A stretch of 23,658 nucleotides of DNA, taken from contig DIPH01000032.1 of assembly GCA_002424045.1 (NCBI GenBank), positions 1-23,658 of the forward strand. The letters are read 5' to 3'. This stretch comes from Firmicutes bacterium UBA5493. Its GTDB lineage: Bacteria > Bacillota > Limnochordia > Darwinibacteriales > Darwinibacteriaceae. The number at the start of each line of letters is the position of its first letter. Within the stretch, counting starts at the first letter, position 1. A program made the position numbers and the translations under genes. The notes beneath the pieces were generated by a model. That model was given only the letters and a program-made list of their open reading frames with translations, searched no databases and was not told the DNA's origin. Of the stretch, positions 1 through 6,609 are shown in pieces.

Positions 1-21
1 CGAATCCCTGATGGCCCACCA
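1..21 (+). tRNA. 3' end of tRNA-Lys (partial, cut by window start)
   Basis: The first 21 bases read as the end of a tRNA: T-loop remainder CGAAT, 3' T-stem CCCTG, 3' acceptor strand ATGGCCC, discriminator A and encoded CCA. The Lys assignment comes from the copies at 650-715 and 17755-17803, which share this 3' end and also keep an anticodon arm of the tRNA-Lys type. The rest of the gene lies left of the window. Confidence 0.7.
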
Positions 22-60
22 TTCATAACACAAGCTAGAGACCTCTTCGGAGGTCTTTTT
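6..60 (+). repeat. 55-bp direct repeat, left copy (tRNA-Lys 3' end plus terminator)
   Basis: Bases 6-60 match bases 700-754 with one mismatch (A51 versus G745). The repeat covers the tRNA T-stem and acceptor 3' end, CCA, a short linker and the terminator hairpin. It flanks the nucleotidyltransferase gene at 159-494 with a period of 694 bp, the arrangement expected of attL/attR or of a local duplication. Confidence 0.85.
39..60 (+). terminator. Intrinsic terminator of the tRNA-Lys gene
   Basis: A 7-bp stem, AGACCTC with GAGGTCT, closes a TTCG tetraloop and runs into a T tract. It lies 17 bases after the tRNA CCA end, as expected for a tRNA transcription unit. Confidence 0.85.
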
Positions 61-158
61 GTGAATGCTTGGGCACTCTAGTATACTGTTTGGCGGCATA
101 GAGCAGTAACGGCAGAAAAAGCCGGTGAAGTTTTGTGTAAGACGAAGGAGGTATTCTC

Positions 159-494
159 GTGGCTGGAATCACTAGGGAAATAAGAAATGTCATTAATTCC
201 TATTTAGCCGATTTGAGTCAAGAGATCAAGGTTGATAAGGCAGTTTTGTTTGGTTCCTACGCCAAGGGTACCTATCATGAAGATAGTGATATTGATCTGG
301 CTATCTTTACTGATTCACTAAAAGATCTGGAGCGTGTTGAAGGGATCAAGTACTTGCTTAAAAAGGCCAGGAAATACAGGACTGTGGATCTACAACCGAT
401 TCCTTTTACAAACCAAGATTACGACGCGCCACTTGGAATCGTAGAGGAGATTATAAGAACAGGGATTGAAGTATACCCCGATTATCAGAACTAG
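159..494 (+). CDS. Minimal nucleotidyltransferase (MNT / MntA-like)
   Basis: This 111-residue protein is a single nucleotidyltransferase domain of the DNA polymerase beta superfamily. The GSYAKG motif (residues 32-37), the Asp pair in SDIDL (D44, D46) and a third Asp (D77 in VDLQ) form the expected nucleotide/metal site. Such small MNT proteins usually pair with a HEPN toxin, and known MntA proteins AMPylate that toxin. No HEPN gene is visible on either side, so this looks like an orphan. The GTG start is supported by AAGGAGG at 145-151 with a 7-base spacer. The gene sits alone between two nearly identical tRNA-Lys-end/terminator repeats, which suggests it arrived or duplicated as a small cassette. 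The toxin-antitoxin role is inferred from family knowledge. Confidence 0.85.
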   Translation: MAGITREIRNVINSYLADLSQEIKVDKAVLFGSYAKGTYHEDSDIDLAIFTDSLKDLERVEGIKYLLKKARKYRTVDLQPIPFTNQDYDAPLGIVEEIIRTGIEVYPDYQN

Positions 495-625
495 AAGATG
501 GGCTACGTTTGTCGTATCAAACGTGTGCGGGAGCCAAATAGAACGATTTTTCCAGACACCGTGTAGCACTGCCATTGGGAATGAACGAACACAATACTAT
601 TGTATTGCAGGGGATGTCCTGCTCC
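495..625. other. Non-coding stretch before the tRNA-Lys-like copy
   Basis: I see no credible gene here. A perfect 6-bp hairpin (CAATAC at 592-597 with GTATTG at 602-607) is the only clear structure. The short open frames crossing this segment lack ribosome sites and recognisable motifs. No HEPN-like coding remnant was found. Confidence 0.5.
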
Positions 626-715
626 ATCGAGTAGCAGAGGGGACGATAACCTGACTCTTAATCAGGGCGTCCTTGGGCACATCGTGCCTGAGTTCGTTCC
701 CCTGATGGCCCACCA
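626..715 (+). pseudogene. Degenerate tRNA-Lys(CTT)-like copy with inserted hairpin
   Basis: An intact Lys-type anticodon arm is present: stem CCTGA 650-654, loop 655-661 with anticodon CTT at 657-659, stem TCAGG 662-666. The acceptor 3' strand and CCA end at 715. Between them the normal T-arm is disrupted: a hairpin (GGGCAC 675-680, GTGCCT 684-689) is inserted and the 5' T-stem no longer pairs with CCCTG. No matching 5' acceptor strand (GGGCCAT) is visible upstream, and the D-arm is not recognisable. It is most likely a non-functional tRNA remnant or the remade arm of an attachment site. Confidence 0.65.
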
Positions 716-754
716 TTCATAACACAAGCTAGAGACCTCTTCGGGGGTCTTTTT
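700..754 (+). repeat. 55-bp direct repeat, right copy
   Basis: This is the partner of 6-60 with one mismatch. Because the identity runs through the linker and terminator as well as the tRNA part, the two copies share recent ancestry; functional constraint on the tRNA end alone would not preserve the linker. Confidence 0.85.
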
Positions 755-757
755 TTT
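733..757 (+). terminator. Intrinsic terminator after tRNA-Lys-like copy
   Basis: The stem AGACC with GGTCT, extended by a T-G and a C-G pair, closes a TTCG loop and is followed by a run of eight T. It is nearly identical to the terminator at 39-60. Confidence 0.85.
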
Positions 758-1062
758 GCGCAGAACGATTGAGATTGCCTTTGCGTCGGTGGATCTTGTT
801 GTGGATCGAATAAGAGTCAATGAGTTCTATAGTACAATTGTCACACTGGATCCGGGGGGCTAGTAAGGGTACAATAAGCAGTCCACAGCTGGTGCTTTCG
901 GTAGCTACCTATTGACGAATAACGCGTTTGTGGCATTTGTGAAGCCCCGTGGTTTAGACCGCGGGGCTTTTTGACATAAGGAAACTCTGGAAAATCTGAC
1001 AAGAGAGTACAACCCCACACAATTTTACACGAAAAGAGCAAAATAGAGGATTATTTCACACC
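758..1062. other. Non-coding leader region
   Basis: No gene is supportable between the terminator at 733-757 and the promoter of the selenoprotein operon. The region contains one further strong terminator hairpin at 942-972. An open frame on the minus strand (841-1041) runs through that hairpin and has no ribosome site, so I do not count it as a gene. Confidence 0.5.
942..972 (+). terminator. Strong orphan intrinsic terminator
   Basis: AAGCCCCG (942-949) pairs with CGGGGCTT (962-969), followed by a T run to 972. No gene precedes it within about 200 bp. It may end a small RNA or a leader transcript, or act as an insulator between the tRNA-derived unit and the downstream operon. Confidence 0.8.
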
Positions 1063-1092
1063 TTGGCAGGAAAACGAAAAAATGTCTAGAAC
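1063..1092 (+). promoter_or_regulatory. Candidate promoter of the selenoprotein operon
   Basis: TTGGCA at 1063-1068 and TAGAAC at 1087-1092 with an 18-base spacer give a moderate sigma-A-type match. The candidate regulatory motif at 1074-1099 overlaps the -10 element, which would suit repression. Assignment is by eye only. Confidence 0.35.
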
Positions 1093-1099
1093 TAATTTC
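1074..1099 (+). promoter_or_regulatory. Candidate shared operator, site A
   Basis: ACGAAAAAATGTC, seven variable bases, then AATTTC. The same two blocks with the same spacing occur on the minus strand at 12700-12725 next to the SorC-type regulator gene, and a weaker version sits at 6517-6542 before the ABC transporter operon. Candidate binding site for that regulator. Confidence 0.4.
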
Positions 1100-1150
1100 T
1101 AAAGTCAGACGGTAATATTACACAATCTATCGAAAGAAGGGAAATGAGAG

Positions 1151-2485
1151 ATGAGTACGCTAAAGGCAGTATACTACATAAACCAATTCTTCGCAGGCAT
1201 TGGCGGCGAAGATAAGGCTGATACTGGATTGACCGTTTTCGACGAAAAGAAAGGTCCCGCCATCGGGATTGAGAGTATGTGGAACGGCGAAATGAAAGTG
1301 GCGAAAGTATTATCCTGTGGCGACAACTTCATAAATAACGAGGAGAACTATGAAAGCGTTATTCCCGAGATTGCCCAAATTATTCGGGAGATAAATCCTG
1401 ACGTTTTTATTGCAGGTCCCGCATTTAACGCCGGACGCTATGGGGTCGCCTGCGCGAAGCTATGTGATTATGTGCGCAGGGAACTAAATATTCCAAGTGT
1501 CACAGCAATGTATTTTGAGAATCCTGCTGTGCGGATGTATGTCCGAGATAACTACATTGTTGAAACAGGGGAAACCTCTGGAAGTATGAGGCAAGCTCTG
1601 CCTACGTTGGCCAAGCTCTCATTGAAATTGGCAAAAGAGGAGAAGATCGGACCAGCTAGGCTAGAGGGTTACTTACCTACGGGTCATCGCTATAATGAGT
1701 ACCACGAAAAAACAGGAGCGCAGCGAACAGTAGAGATTCTCTTGAAAAAGCTTAATAATGAAAAGTATGTGACAGAAGTTCCCCTACGAGGCTTAGAAAT
1801 GGTGGAATCTGCAGATCCCGTCGCAAGCATTAAGGCGGCAAAAGGTGCGCTGATTACTACAGGCGGTCTCGTTCCTAAGGGGAATCCTGACGGATTGAAA
1901 CAAGCATTTTCTGTGACTTATGGTAAATACGACATCAGCCAGCTGGATTCTATCCCTGCAAGCGATTATGAGTCAATTCACGGTGGGTATGACACGACCC
2001 ATGTCAATGAAGATCCTAATCGCCTAGTTCCCTTAGATGAACTGCGCAAACTAGAACAGGAAGGCGCATTTGGAGGCATTTATCATGAGTTCTTTACAAC
2101 TTGCGGAATCGGTACCAATGTTGAAAGTGGAAAAGACATTGGCCGGCGAATTGTAGCAGATTTGCGGCAAGCTGGTGTGGAGTTTGGCATTTTGACTTCC
2201 ACTTGAGGAACCTGTACTCGTTGCGTCGCAACGATTTCAAAAGAACTTGATCGGGCAGGAATTCCCAATGCGGTCATTACAGCTTTCACTTCCATCGCTT
2301 ACAACGTAGGAGCGAACCGAATCATCTATGGGGGCAACTTCACTAATCCAGTTGGAAACTTGGACCTACCCATAGATAGGGAAAAAGATTACAGACGAAA
2401 TATTCTGCTGAAGGCACTCGAAGCGGTGGGCACAGCTGTGGCTGAGCCGACTATTTTTGAAGTAGATCAGAGTAAGGAGGGTTAG
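1151..2485 (+). CDS. GrdB-family reductase selenoprotein B (UGA-encoded selenocysteine)
   Basis: This gene encodes a 444-residue protein of the glycine/sarcosine/betaine reductase component B selenoprotein family, whose members reductively cleave the C-N bond of an alpha-amino or betaine-type acid. The family N-terminus YYINQFFAGIGGEDKAD is present. The in-frame TGA at 2204-2206 is residue 352 and is followed by GTCTRC, reproducing the family's selenocysteine redox motif U-x-x-C-x-x-C. Translation stays open and family-like to TAG at 2483-2485; stopping at the TGA would remove about 92 conserved residues. A hairpin at 2218-2234 is the likely SECIS. Total length fits GrdB (about 435-440). The start ATG follows AAGGG at a 10-base spacing. 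The GrdE-family partner follows immediately. No GrdA, GrdC or GrdD gene is in the window, and the other neighbours are sugar genes, so the substrate may differ from glycine, sarcosine or betaine. Confidence 0.9.
2218..2234 (+). promoter_or_regulatory. Bacterial SECIS-like hairpin
   Basis: TCGTTGC (2218-2224) pairs perfectly with GCAACGA (2228-2234) across a 3-base loop GTC, starting 12 bases after the TGA codon. Position and shape fit a bacterial SECIS read by SelB, while the hairpin still encodes conserved protein sequence. Confidence 0.75.
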
Positions 2486-2490
2486 TGATC

Positions 2491-3798
2491 ATGAAGCTAA
2501 CGCGGCAGTATTTTGATGTGAAAGATGTAGTGTGGGGTAAAGAGCTTGGCTACAAAGATGGTGTATTAACGATCAACAAAGAACAACTTCTTGAGCAAGC
2601 CAAATCCTATTTGAAAGCAGTTACAAACGTGGACTTGGAAATTATCAAACCAGGGGAAGATGTTCGGATCATCCATCTGCTTGATACAATTCAACCCATG
2701 TACAAGGTAGAAGGACAAGGCCAGCAATACTCAGGTTTTTTTGGTCAACCTGATACAGTTGGCGAGGGTATAACAAATCTCTTAAGGGGCATTTCGGTGA
2801 TGGAAAGTGCCCCCTTACCCTGGGACGACAGCGCTTCAAGCGGTCTCCTCTATCCGAGAGATGCTATCATGGATATGAGTGGACCCATTGCCGGCTTTAC
2901 TCCCTTCTCTGAAACGATCAACCTAGTCGTCCTTTATGAACTAGCTGAAGGCAAATCTTCTGCTGAATATGATAGAGATATTAGACAAATCGGTCTCGCG
3001 ATCGCTCGGGAGTTGGCTCAGTTGACTGTGGGCCAGGAACCTGATGAAACAGAAGTTTTTGCCATTAACGAGGTAGACCCTGACCTGCCCAATATAGTAT
3101 TAGTATGGAAGTGCCAAAACCAAGGCGTTTACTCTAACACCCTTTTGTATGGTCTTCCCATCGATAATTTAGTGCCTACACTGTTGCACCCCAATGAGAT
3201 GCTCGATGGCTGTGTTGTTAGTGGCAATTATGTATGGCCTGCTTTTAAAGTCCCTACATATTTACATGCCAATCATCCCATTGTCTTGGATCTGTATAGA
3301 CAGCATGGAAAGACATTGAATTTTCGAGGGGTTATACTTGGTCGTAGCCATAATCCCACAAACTGGCATAAGGAACGCTCTGCCAATTTTTGCGTAAAGA
3401 TCGCCCGGTACTTAGATGCCGATGGCTTGATCATGGCTTGGGAAGGTGGAGGAAATGCTGCAGTTGATGGTATGTTAACGATCCAGGCAGCTGAAAGAGT
3501 GGGTATTAAAACCTCTACCATTACCTTTGAATTTGGAGGCAAAGACGGTACAGAAGGCATTCTGCTGGTAGATGATGTCCCAGAAGCTGATGCCGTAATC
3601 AGCGGTGGAAGCATTGAAAAGACATACGTACTACCGGAGGTGTTCAAAGCTGTTGGCGGCGACTTTTTACGTCTTAATAAAGAAGCGGGAGGATATTTTC
3701 CGCCAGCTACTGAGAGTATTACCTTTGATACTACTACACACCTATACCTGTCAGGAAATCAATCTGGGCACAGTAAGCTTTTTGCAGAATCCTATTAG
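2491..3798 (+). CDS. GrdE-family reductase component B proprotein (pyruvoyl type)
   Basis: This 435-residue protein belongs to the glycine/sarcosine/betaine reductase component B subunit family (GrdE/GrdG/GrdI). These are made as a proprotein that cleaves itself before an internal Cys, turning that Cys into a pyruvoyl group which binds the amine substrate. The candidate is Cys241 in DGCVVSGNY, close to the Cys242 I recall for characterised GrdE. I prefer ATG 2491 (AAGGAGG at 2474-2480, 10-base spacing) over GTG 2485, which overlaps the upstream stop codon. Conserved-looking blocks include GRSHNPTNWHKERSANF and EGGGNAAVDGM. The gene directly follows the selenoprotein gene, so the two are translationally close and probably form one enzyme. 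Confidence 0.88.
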   Translation: MKLTRQYFDVKDVVWGKELGYKDGVLTINKEQLLEQAKSYLKAVTNVDLEIIKPGEDVRIIHLLDTIQPMYKVEGQGQQYSGFFGQPDTVGEGITNLLRGISVMESAPLPWDDSASSGLLYPRDAIMDMSGPIAGFTPFSETINLVVLYELAEGKSSAEYDRDIRQIGLAIARELAQLTVGQEPDETEVFAINEVDPDLPNIVLVWKCQNQGVYSNTLLYGLPIDNLVPTLLHPNEMLDGCVVSGNYVWPAFKVPTYLHANHPIVLDLYRQHGKTLNFRGVILGRSHNPTNWHKERSANFCVKIARYLDADGLIMAWEGGGNAAVDGMLTIQAAERVGIKTSTITFEFGGKDGTEGILLVDDVPEADAVISGGSIEKTYVLPEVFKAVGGDFLRLNKEAGGYFPPATESITFDTTTHLYLSGNQSGHSKLFAESY

Positions 3799-3817
3799 AT
3801 TGTGAGGCGAAGATGTC

Positions 3818-5317
3818 ATGATTAACCCATATCAGTATGTTCAAGCCGAGCCTTATAAACTGTACATTGACGGGGAGTTTGTGCCATCAGCAACGGGAGA
3901 AACAACCCAAACGCTAAATCCAGCGAACAACGAACCCTTTGCGACGATGTACAAAGGTGGCAAAGAAGATGTAGAAAGAGCCATAGCCGCTGCTAGAGAT
4001 GCCTTTGACAACGGTCCTTGGGGGAAAATGAGCAACCTACGCCGTAGTAAACTGCTCTTGCGAGCAAGAGATTTATTGCTGGAAAGACAAACTGAATTTG
4101 CCTGTCTAGAAGCATTAGATTGTGGAAAAATGTATCCTAGTACCCTCTATTATGAAATTCCGCAGGCTCTAGATGCTTTTCAGTACTATGCTGGTAAAGC
4201 CCGTGCAGGCTTAGAGGGAAAGGTAGTTCCTGTAGATGGTGGTGGCCAATACCTTAACTATGTGACCTGGGAACCTTGCGGAGTGGTGGGTGAAATTCTC
4301 CCTTGGAATGGTCCCCTTATGATGGGTTGTCAAAAGGTAGCTGCTATTTTGGCGGCGGGTAATACAGTCGTTGTGAAACCCTCGTCCTGGGCTTCACTGA
4401 GCTTGCTCAAACTCGCTGAAGTATTTCATGAAGCTGGCTTTCCACCTGGGGTGTTCAATGTCGTAACTGGTTCGGGAAGACTGGTAGGGGATATGCTTGT
4501 CAGGAGCAAGGATGTAGATATGGTTTCTTTGACCGGTGGAACAGAAACCGGCAAAAGCATTATTGAAAGTTCCGCAGATACCGTTAAACCCTTGGCTCTC
4601 GAATTGGGCGGCAAGAGCCCGAACATCATCTTTGAAGATGTGGATATTAAAAACGCCGCTAAATGGGCTTTGTGGGGATTTACACTAAATTCTGGACAAG
4701 TCTGTGTTGCAGGTTCTAGGATCATCGTGCAAGAATCTATTTATGAAGAATTCCTAGCAGAAATGGCCAGCCTTTGTAAGAACTTTAAGTTGGGTGATGG
4801 CTTTGAGTTTGAAAACGGAGTGAATTTTGGACCATTGATTTCTGCATCACATTATGACTTTGTCTTAAGCACCATCCAGAAGGGTAAGGAAGAAGGAGCC
4901 AGACTTTTCGTAGATGGCACCAAAGTCGATGATACTCTGGCTAAAGGAAACTTCATTGCTCCTACGATCTTTGCTAATGTTACAGAAGATATGACCATTT
5001 TTAGAGAAGAGATCTTTGGACCTGTTGCTTGTGTTTCAAAATTTAAGACGGAAGAGGAAGCTGTGGCCTTGGCCAATGCAGTAGACTTCGGCTTAGCTGG
5101 TGCAGTTTTCTCCAACAATATCAAAAGAGCTCTGCGAGTTGCAGAGCAGATCAAAGGCGGTCAGATTTATGTGAACACCTACTTTAGTAAGGGGATGGTC
5201 GAATCGCCAGGAACAGGGTGGAAACAGAGTGGACTGGGTATCGCAGGAATCCACAAGTATATGCGCTCTAAGACTACATTTGTAGAATTAGGTGAGAATG
5301 TAGAGCCACCGATGTAG
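3818..5317 (+). CDS. NAD(P)-dependent aldehyde dehydrogenase
   Basis: This 499-residue enzyme oxidises an aldehyde to a carboxylate. It has full-length ALDH superfamily architecture: N-terminal cofactor domain with oxyanion Asn164 in LPWNGP, general base Glu262 in LELGGK and catalytic Cys296 in GQVCVAGSR, then the EEIFGPV block. Overall it resembles the betaine-aldehyde/broad-substrate ALDH group. The ATG start has a modest GAGG site at 3804-3807. It lies 19 bases after the GrdE-like gene, in the same operon. An ALDH beside a GrdB/GrdE pair could provide the carboxylated substrate, as betaine aldehyde dehydrogenase does for betaine reductase, or could process an aldehyde from the sugar side. 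Its exact substrate cannot be told from sequence. Confidence 0.93.
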   Translation: MINPYQYVQAEPYKLYIDGEFVPSATGETTQTLNPANNEPFATMYKGGKEDVERAIAAARDAFDNGPWGKMSNLRRSKLLLRARDLLLERQTEFACLEALDCGKMYPSTLYYEIPQALDAFQYYAGKARAGLEGKVVPVDGGGQYLNYVTWEPCGVVGEILPWNGPLMMGCQKVAAILAAGNTVVVKPSSWASLSLLKLAEVFHEAGFPPGVFNVVTGSGRLVGDMLVRSKDVDMVSLTGGTETGKSIIESSADTVKPLALELGGKSPNIIFEDVDIKNAAKWALWGFTLNSGQVCVAGSRIIVQESIYEEFLAEMASLCKNFKLGDGFEFENGVNFGPLISASHYDFVLSTIQKGKEEGARLFVDGTKVDDTLAKGNFIAPTIFANVTEDMTIFREEIFGPVACVSKFKTEEEAVALANAVDFGLAGAVFSNNIKRALRVAEQIKGGQIYVNTYFSKGMVESPGTGWKQSGLGIAGIHKYMRSKTTFVELGENVEPPM

Positions 5318-5391
5318 AGGCAGACGAAGGTCTCATGATGGGAGCCTCGACTGGATCCCGTCTTCATTCAGAAGGGAGGAACGTACGGGAG

Positions 5392-5946
5392 ATGAAACGT
5401 TCCCTACTCATTGTTTCGGTTGTAGCAGCAGTTTTCGTTATCGTTGCTTTTCTCGTAGGCGGCAGGGCTTTAGTCTTGGAGGGCTTTAACATTTCCATCA
5501 ATTCAGCAACCCAGTCTGCCCTTATGTTGTTTGCTTCCTTTATAGTCATTGGCCAAATTCAAGTGCTTCTTACCAAGGAAATGTTAGATCGCTGGTTCAA
5601 AAGGTCGAGTGGGATCAAAGGGATCGTTGTCAGTGCCGTAGCCGGAGGATTATTTCCTGGAGGGCCTTATATTTACTTTCCCTTTGTTGCTAGCTTTGCG
5701 GAGAAGGGACTACCCTTTTATGTCTTGATAGCATTTTTGCTTGGAAAAAACACCTACGACTTTGCACGTTTTCCCATGGAAGCAAGTTTAATCGCTCCTA
5801 ACATAGCAATTATTAGGAATCTAATTACGCTCCCGGTCCCCATCATTATAGGTTTATTGGCCAAGCGTTACTTTGGCAACAAAACTATAGAGAATGTTCT
5901 CGGGCAGGCAGGTGAAACAGATGCTACAAACGACCGTAGCCCTTAG
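5392..5946 (+). CDS. Half-size UPF0718/ArsP-like permease, first half
   Basis: This 184-residue membrane protein has about five hydrophobic segments and a conserved-looking core GGLFPGGPYIYFPFVASFAEKG followed by DFARFPMEASLI. It resembles one half of the UPF0718 (ArsP_1-type) permease family, where full proteins are about 300-350 residues with two related halves. I chose ATG 5392 because of AGGGAGG at 5373-5379 and the immediate hydrophobic N-terminus; an upstream in-frame ATG at 5335 would add 19 polar residues ahead of the ribosome site. The downstream gene encodes the matching half with overlapping ends, so the pair probably forms a heterodimer. Transported substrate unknown; family members move organoarsenicals or remain uncharacterised. 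Confidence 0.7.
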   Translation: MKRSLLIVSVVAAVFVIVAFLVGGRALVLEGFNISINSATQSALMLFASFIVIGQIQVLLTKEMLDRWFKRSSGIKGIVVSAVAGGLFPGGPYIYFPFVASFAEKGLPFYVLIAFLLGKNTYDFARFPMEASLIAPNIAIIRNLITLPVPIIIGLLAKRYFGNKTIENVLGQAGETDATNDRSP

Positions 5947-6418
5947 TATCGTGGCAGTCATCTTGATCATGGTGAATGCCAAGCTATCAGGGAGACATAT
6001 GGAAGGCTTAAAGGCAGGCTTAAAGCAGGCGTTACTGTCAATTCCCCTGATTATTGTTGCTTTTATCCTGGCGGGTATGCTTGAAGTTTTGATTCCAAGG
6101 GAATTCGTGCAAAGTTGGCTGTCGCGAGAAGCGGGCTTAAAGGGAATTGTCTTGGGTACCTTTGGTGGAATGCTGCTAGCTGTGGGCCCTTATGCTTCGT
6201 TTCCCATTATTGCCTCCATCTGGGCTTCTGGTGCAGGGCTTGGGACGGTAGTCGCTATCTTGACAGGTTGGGCCTTATTGGGTTTGGACAAAGCCCCCTT
6301 TGAAACAGCATTCTTTGGTACTAAGTTCTATGTTTACAAATGGGGTGTTAGTGCACTCTTTTGTCTTGGTGCTGGTTTCATAGCCCATGTTTTGGAGCTT
6401 GTGCTGTTGAGTCGGTGA
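5921..6418 (+). CDS. Half-size UPF0718/ArsP-like permease, second half
   Basis: This 165-residue integral membrane protein has about five hydrophobic segments. Its core, GGMLLAVGPYASFPIIASIWASG followed by DKAPFETAFFGTKFYVYKWG, parallels the core of the preceding gene product (GP-Y-FP-ASF pattern, then an acidic/Pro-Phe motif). The two are therefore homologous halves of one permease. I prefer ATG 5921, preceded by CAGGCAGGTG, over the upstream in-frame ATG at 5894. The gene overlaps the first half by 26 bases, consistent with coupled translation and a 1:1 complex. The substrate is unknown; operon position suggests uptake or efflux of the compound handled by the reductase pair or one of its products. 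Confidence 0.7.
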   Translation: MLQTTVALSIVAVILIMVNAKLSGRHMEGLKAGLKQALLSIPLIIVAFILAGMLEVLIPREFVQSWLSREAGLKGIVLGTFGGMLLAVGPYASFPIIASIWASGAGLGTVVAILTGWALLGLDKAPFETAFFGTKFYVYKWGVSALFCLGAGFIAHVLELVLLSR

Positions 6419-6516
6419 CAATGGGGTTGGGTGCAGATTTGATTCTTATTATGTAAATTAAAGATTCGCTCAGCATTTTTACCAGAGGTTAGATATTCGA
6501 CTATTTGAGCAGGACT

Positions 6517-6542
6517 TTGAAAGTTTGTCTAGAATAAATACC
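6517..6542 (+). promoter_or_regulatory. Candidate shared operator, site B
   Basis: Same length and register as the site at 1074-1099, with GAAA, TGTCTAGAA and AAT blocks in common (about 17 of 26 positions). It lies about 70 bp before the ABC transporter operon in the 191-bp gap after the permease gene, where a promoter is expected. Confidence 0.35.
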
Positions 6543-6609
6543 AAGACTATCTGGACTGTAATGTGTAGTTATCAAACTTTTTACATATTAGGGAAAGGGG
6601 CCGCGCAAG

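Noticed and set aside
466..654. 62-codon open frame after the nucleotidyltransferase, considered as a HEPN toxin remnant
   Set aside because: It overlaps the end of the upstream gene and the tRNA-like copy and lacks the HEPN RxxxxH motif and a ribosome site.
2204..2206. TGA as a true stop or nonsense mutation making the GrdB-like gene a pseudogene
   Set aside because: The codon sits exactly at the family's Sec position before GTCTRC, the frame stays open and family-like to 2483, and a SECIS-like hairpin follows.
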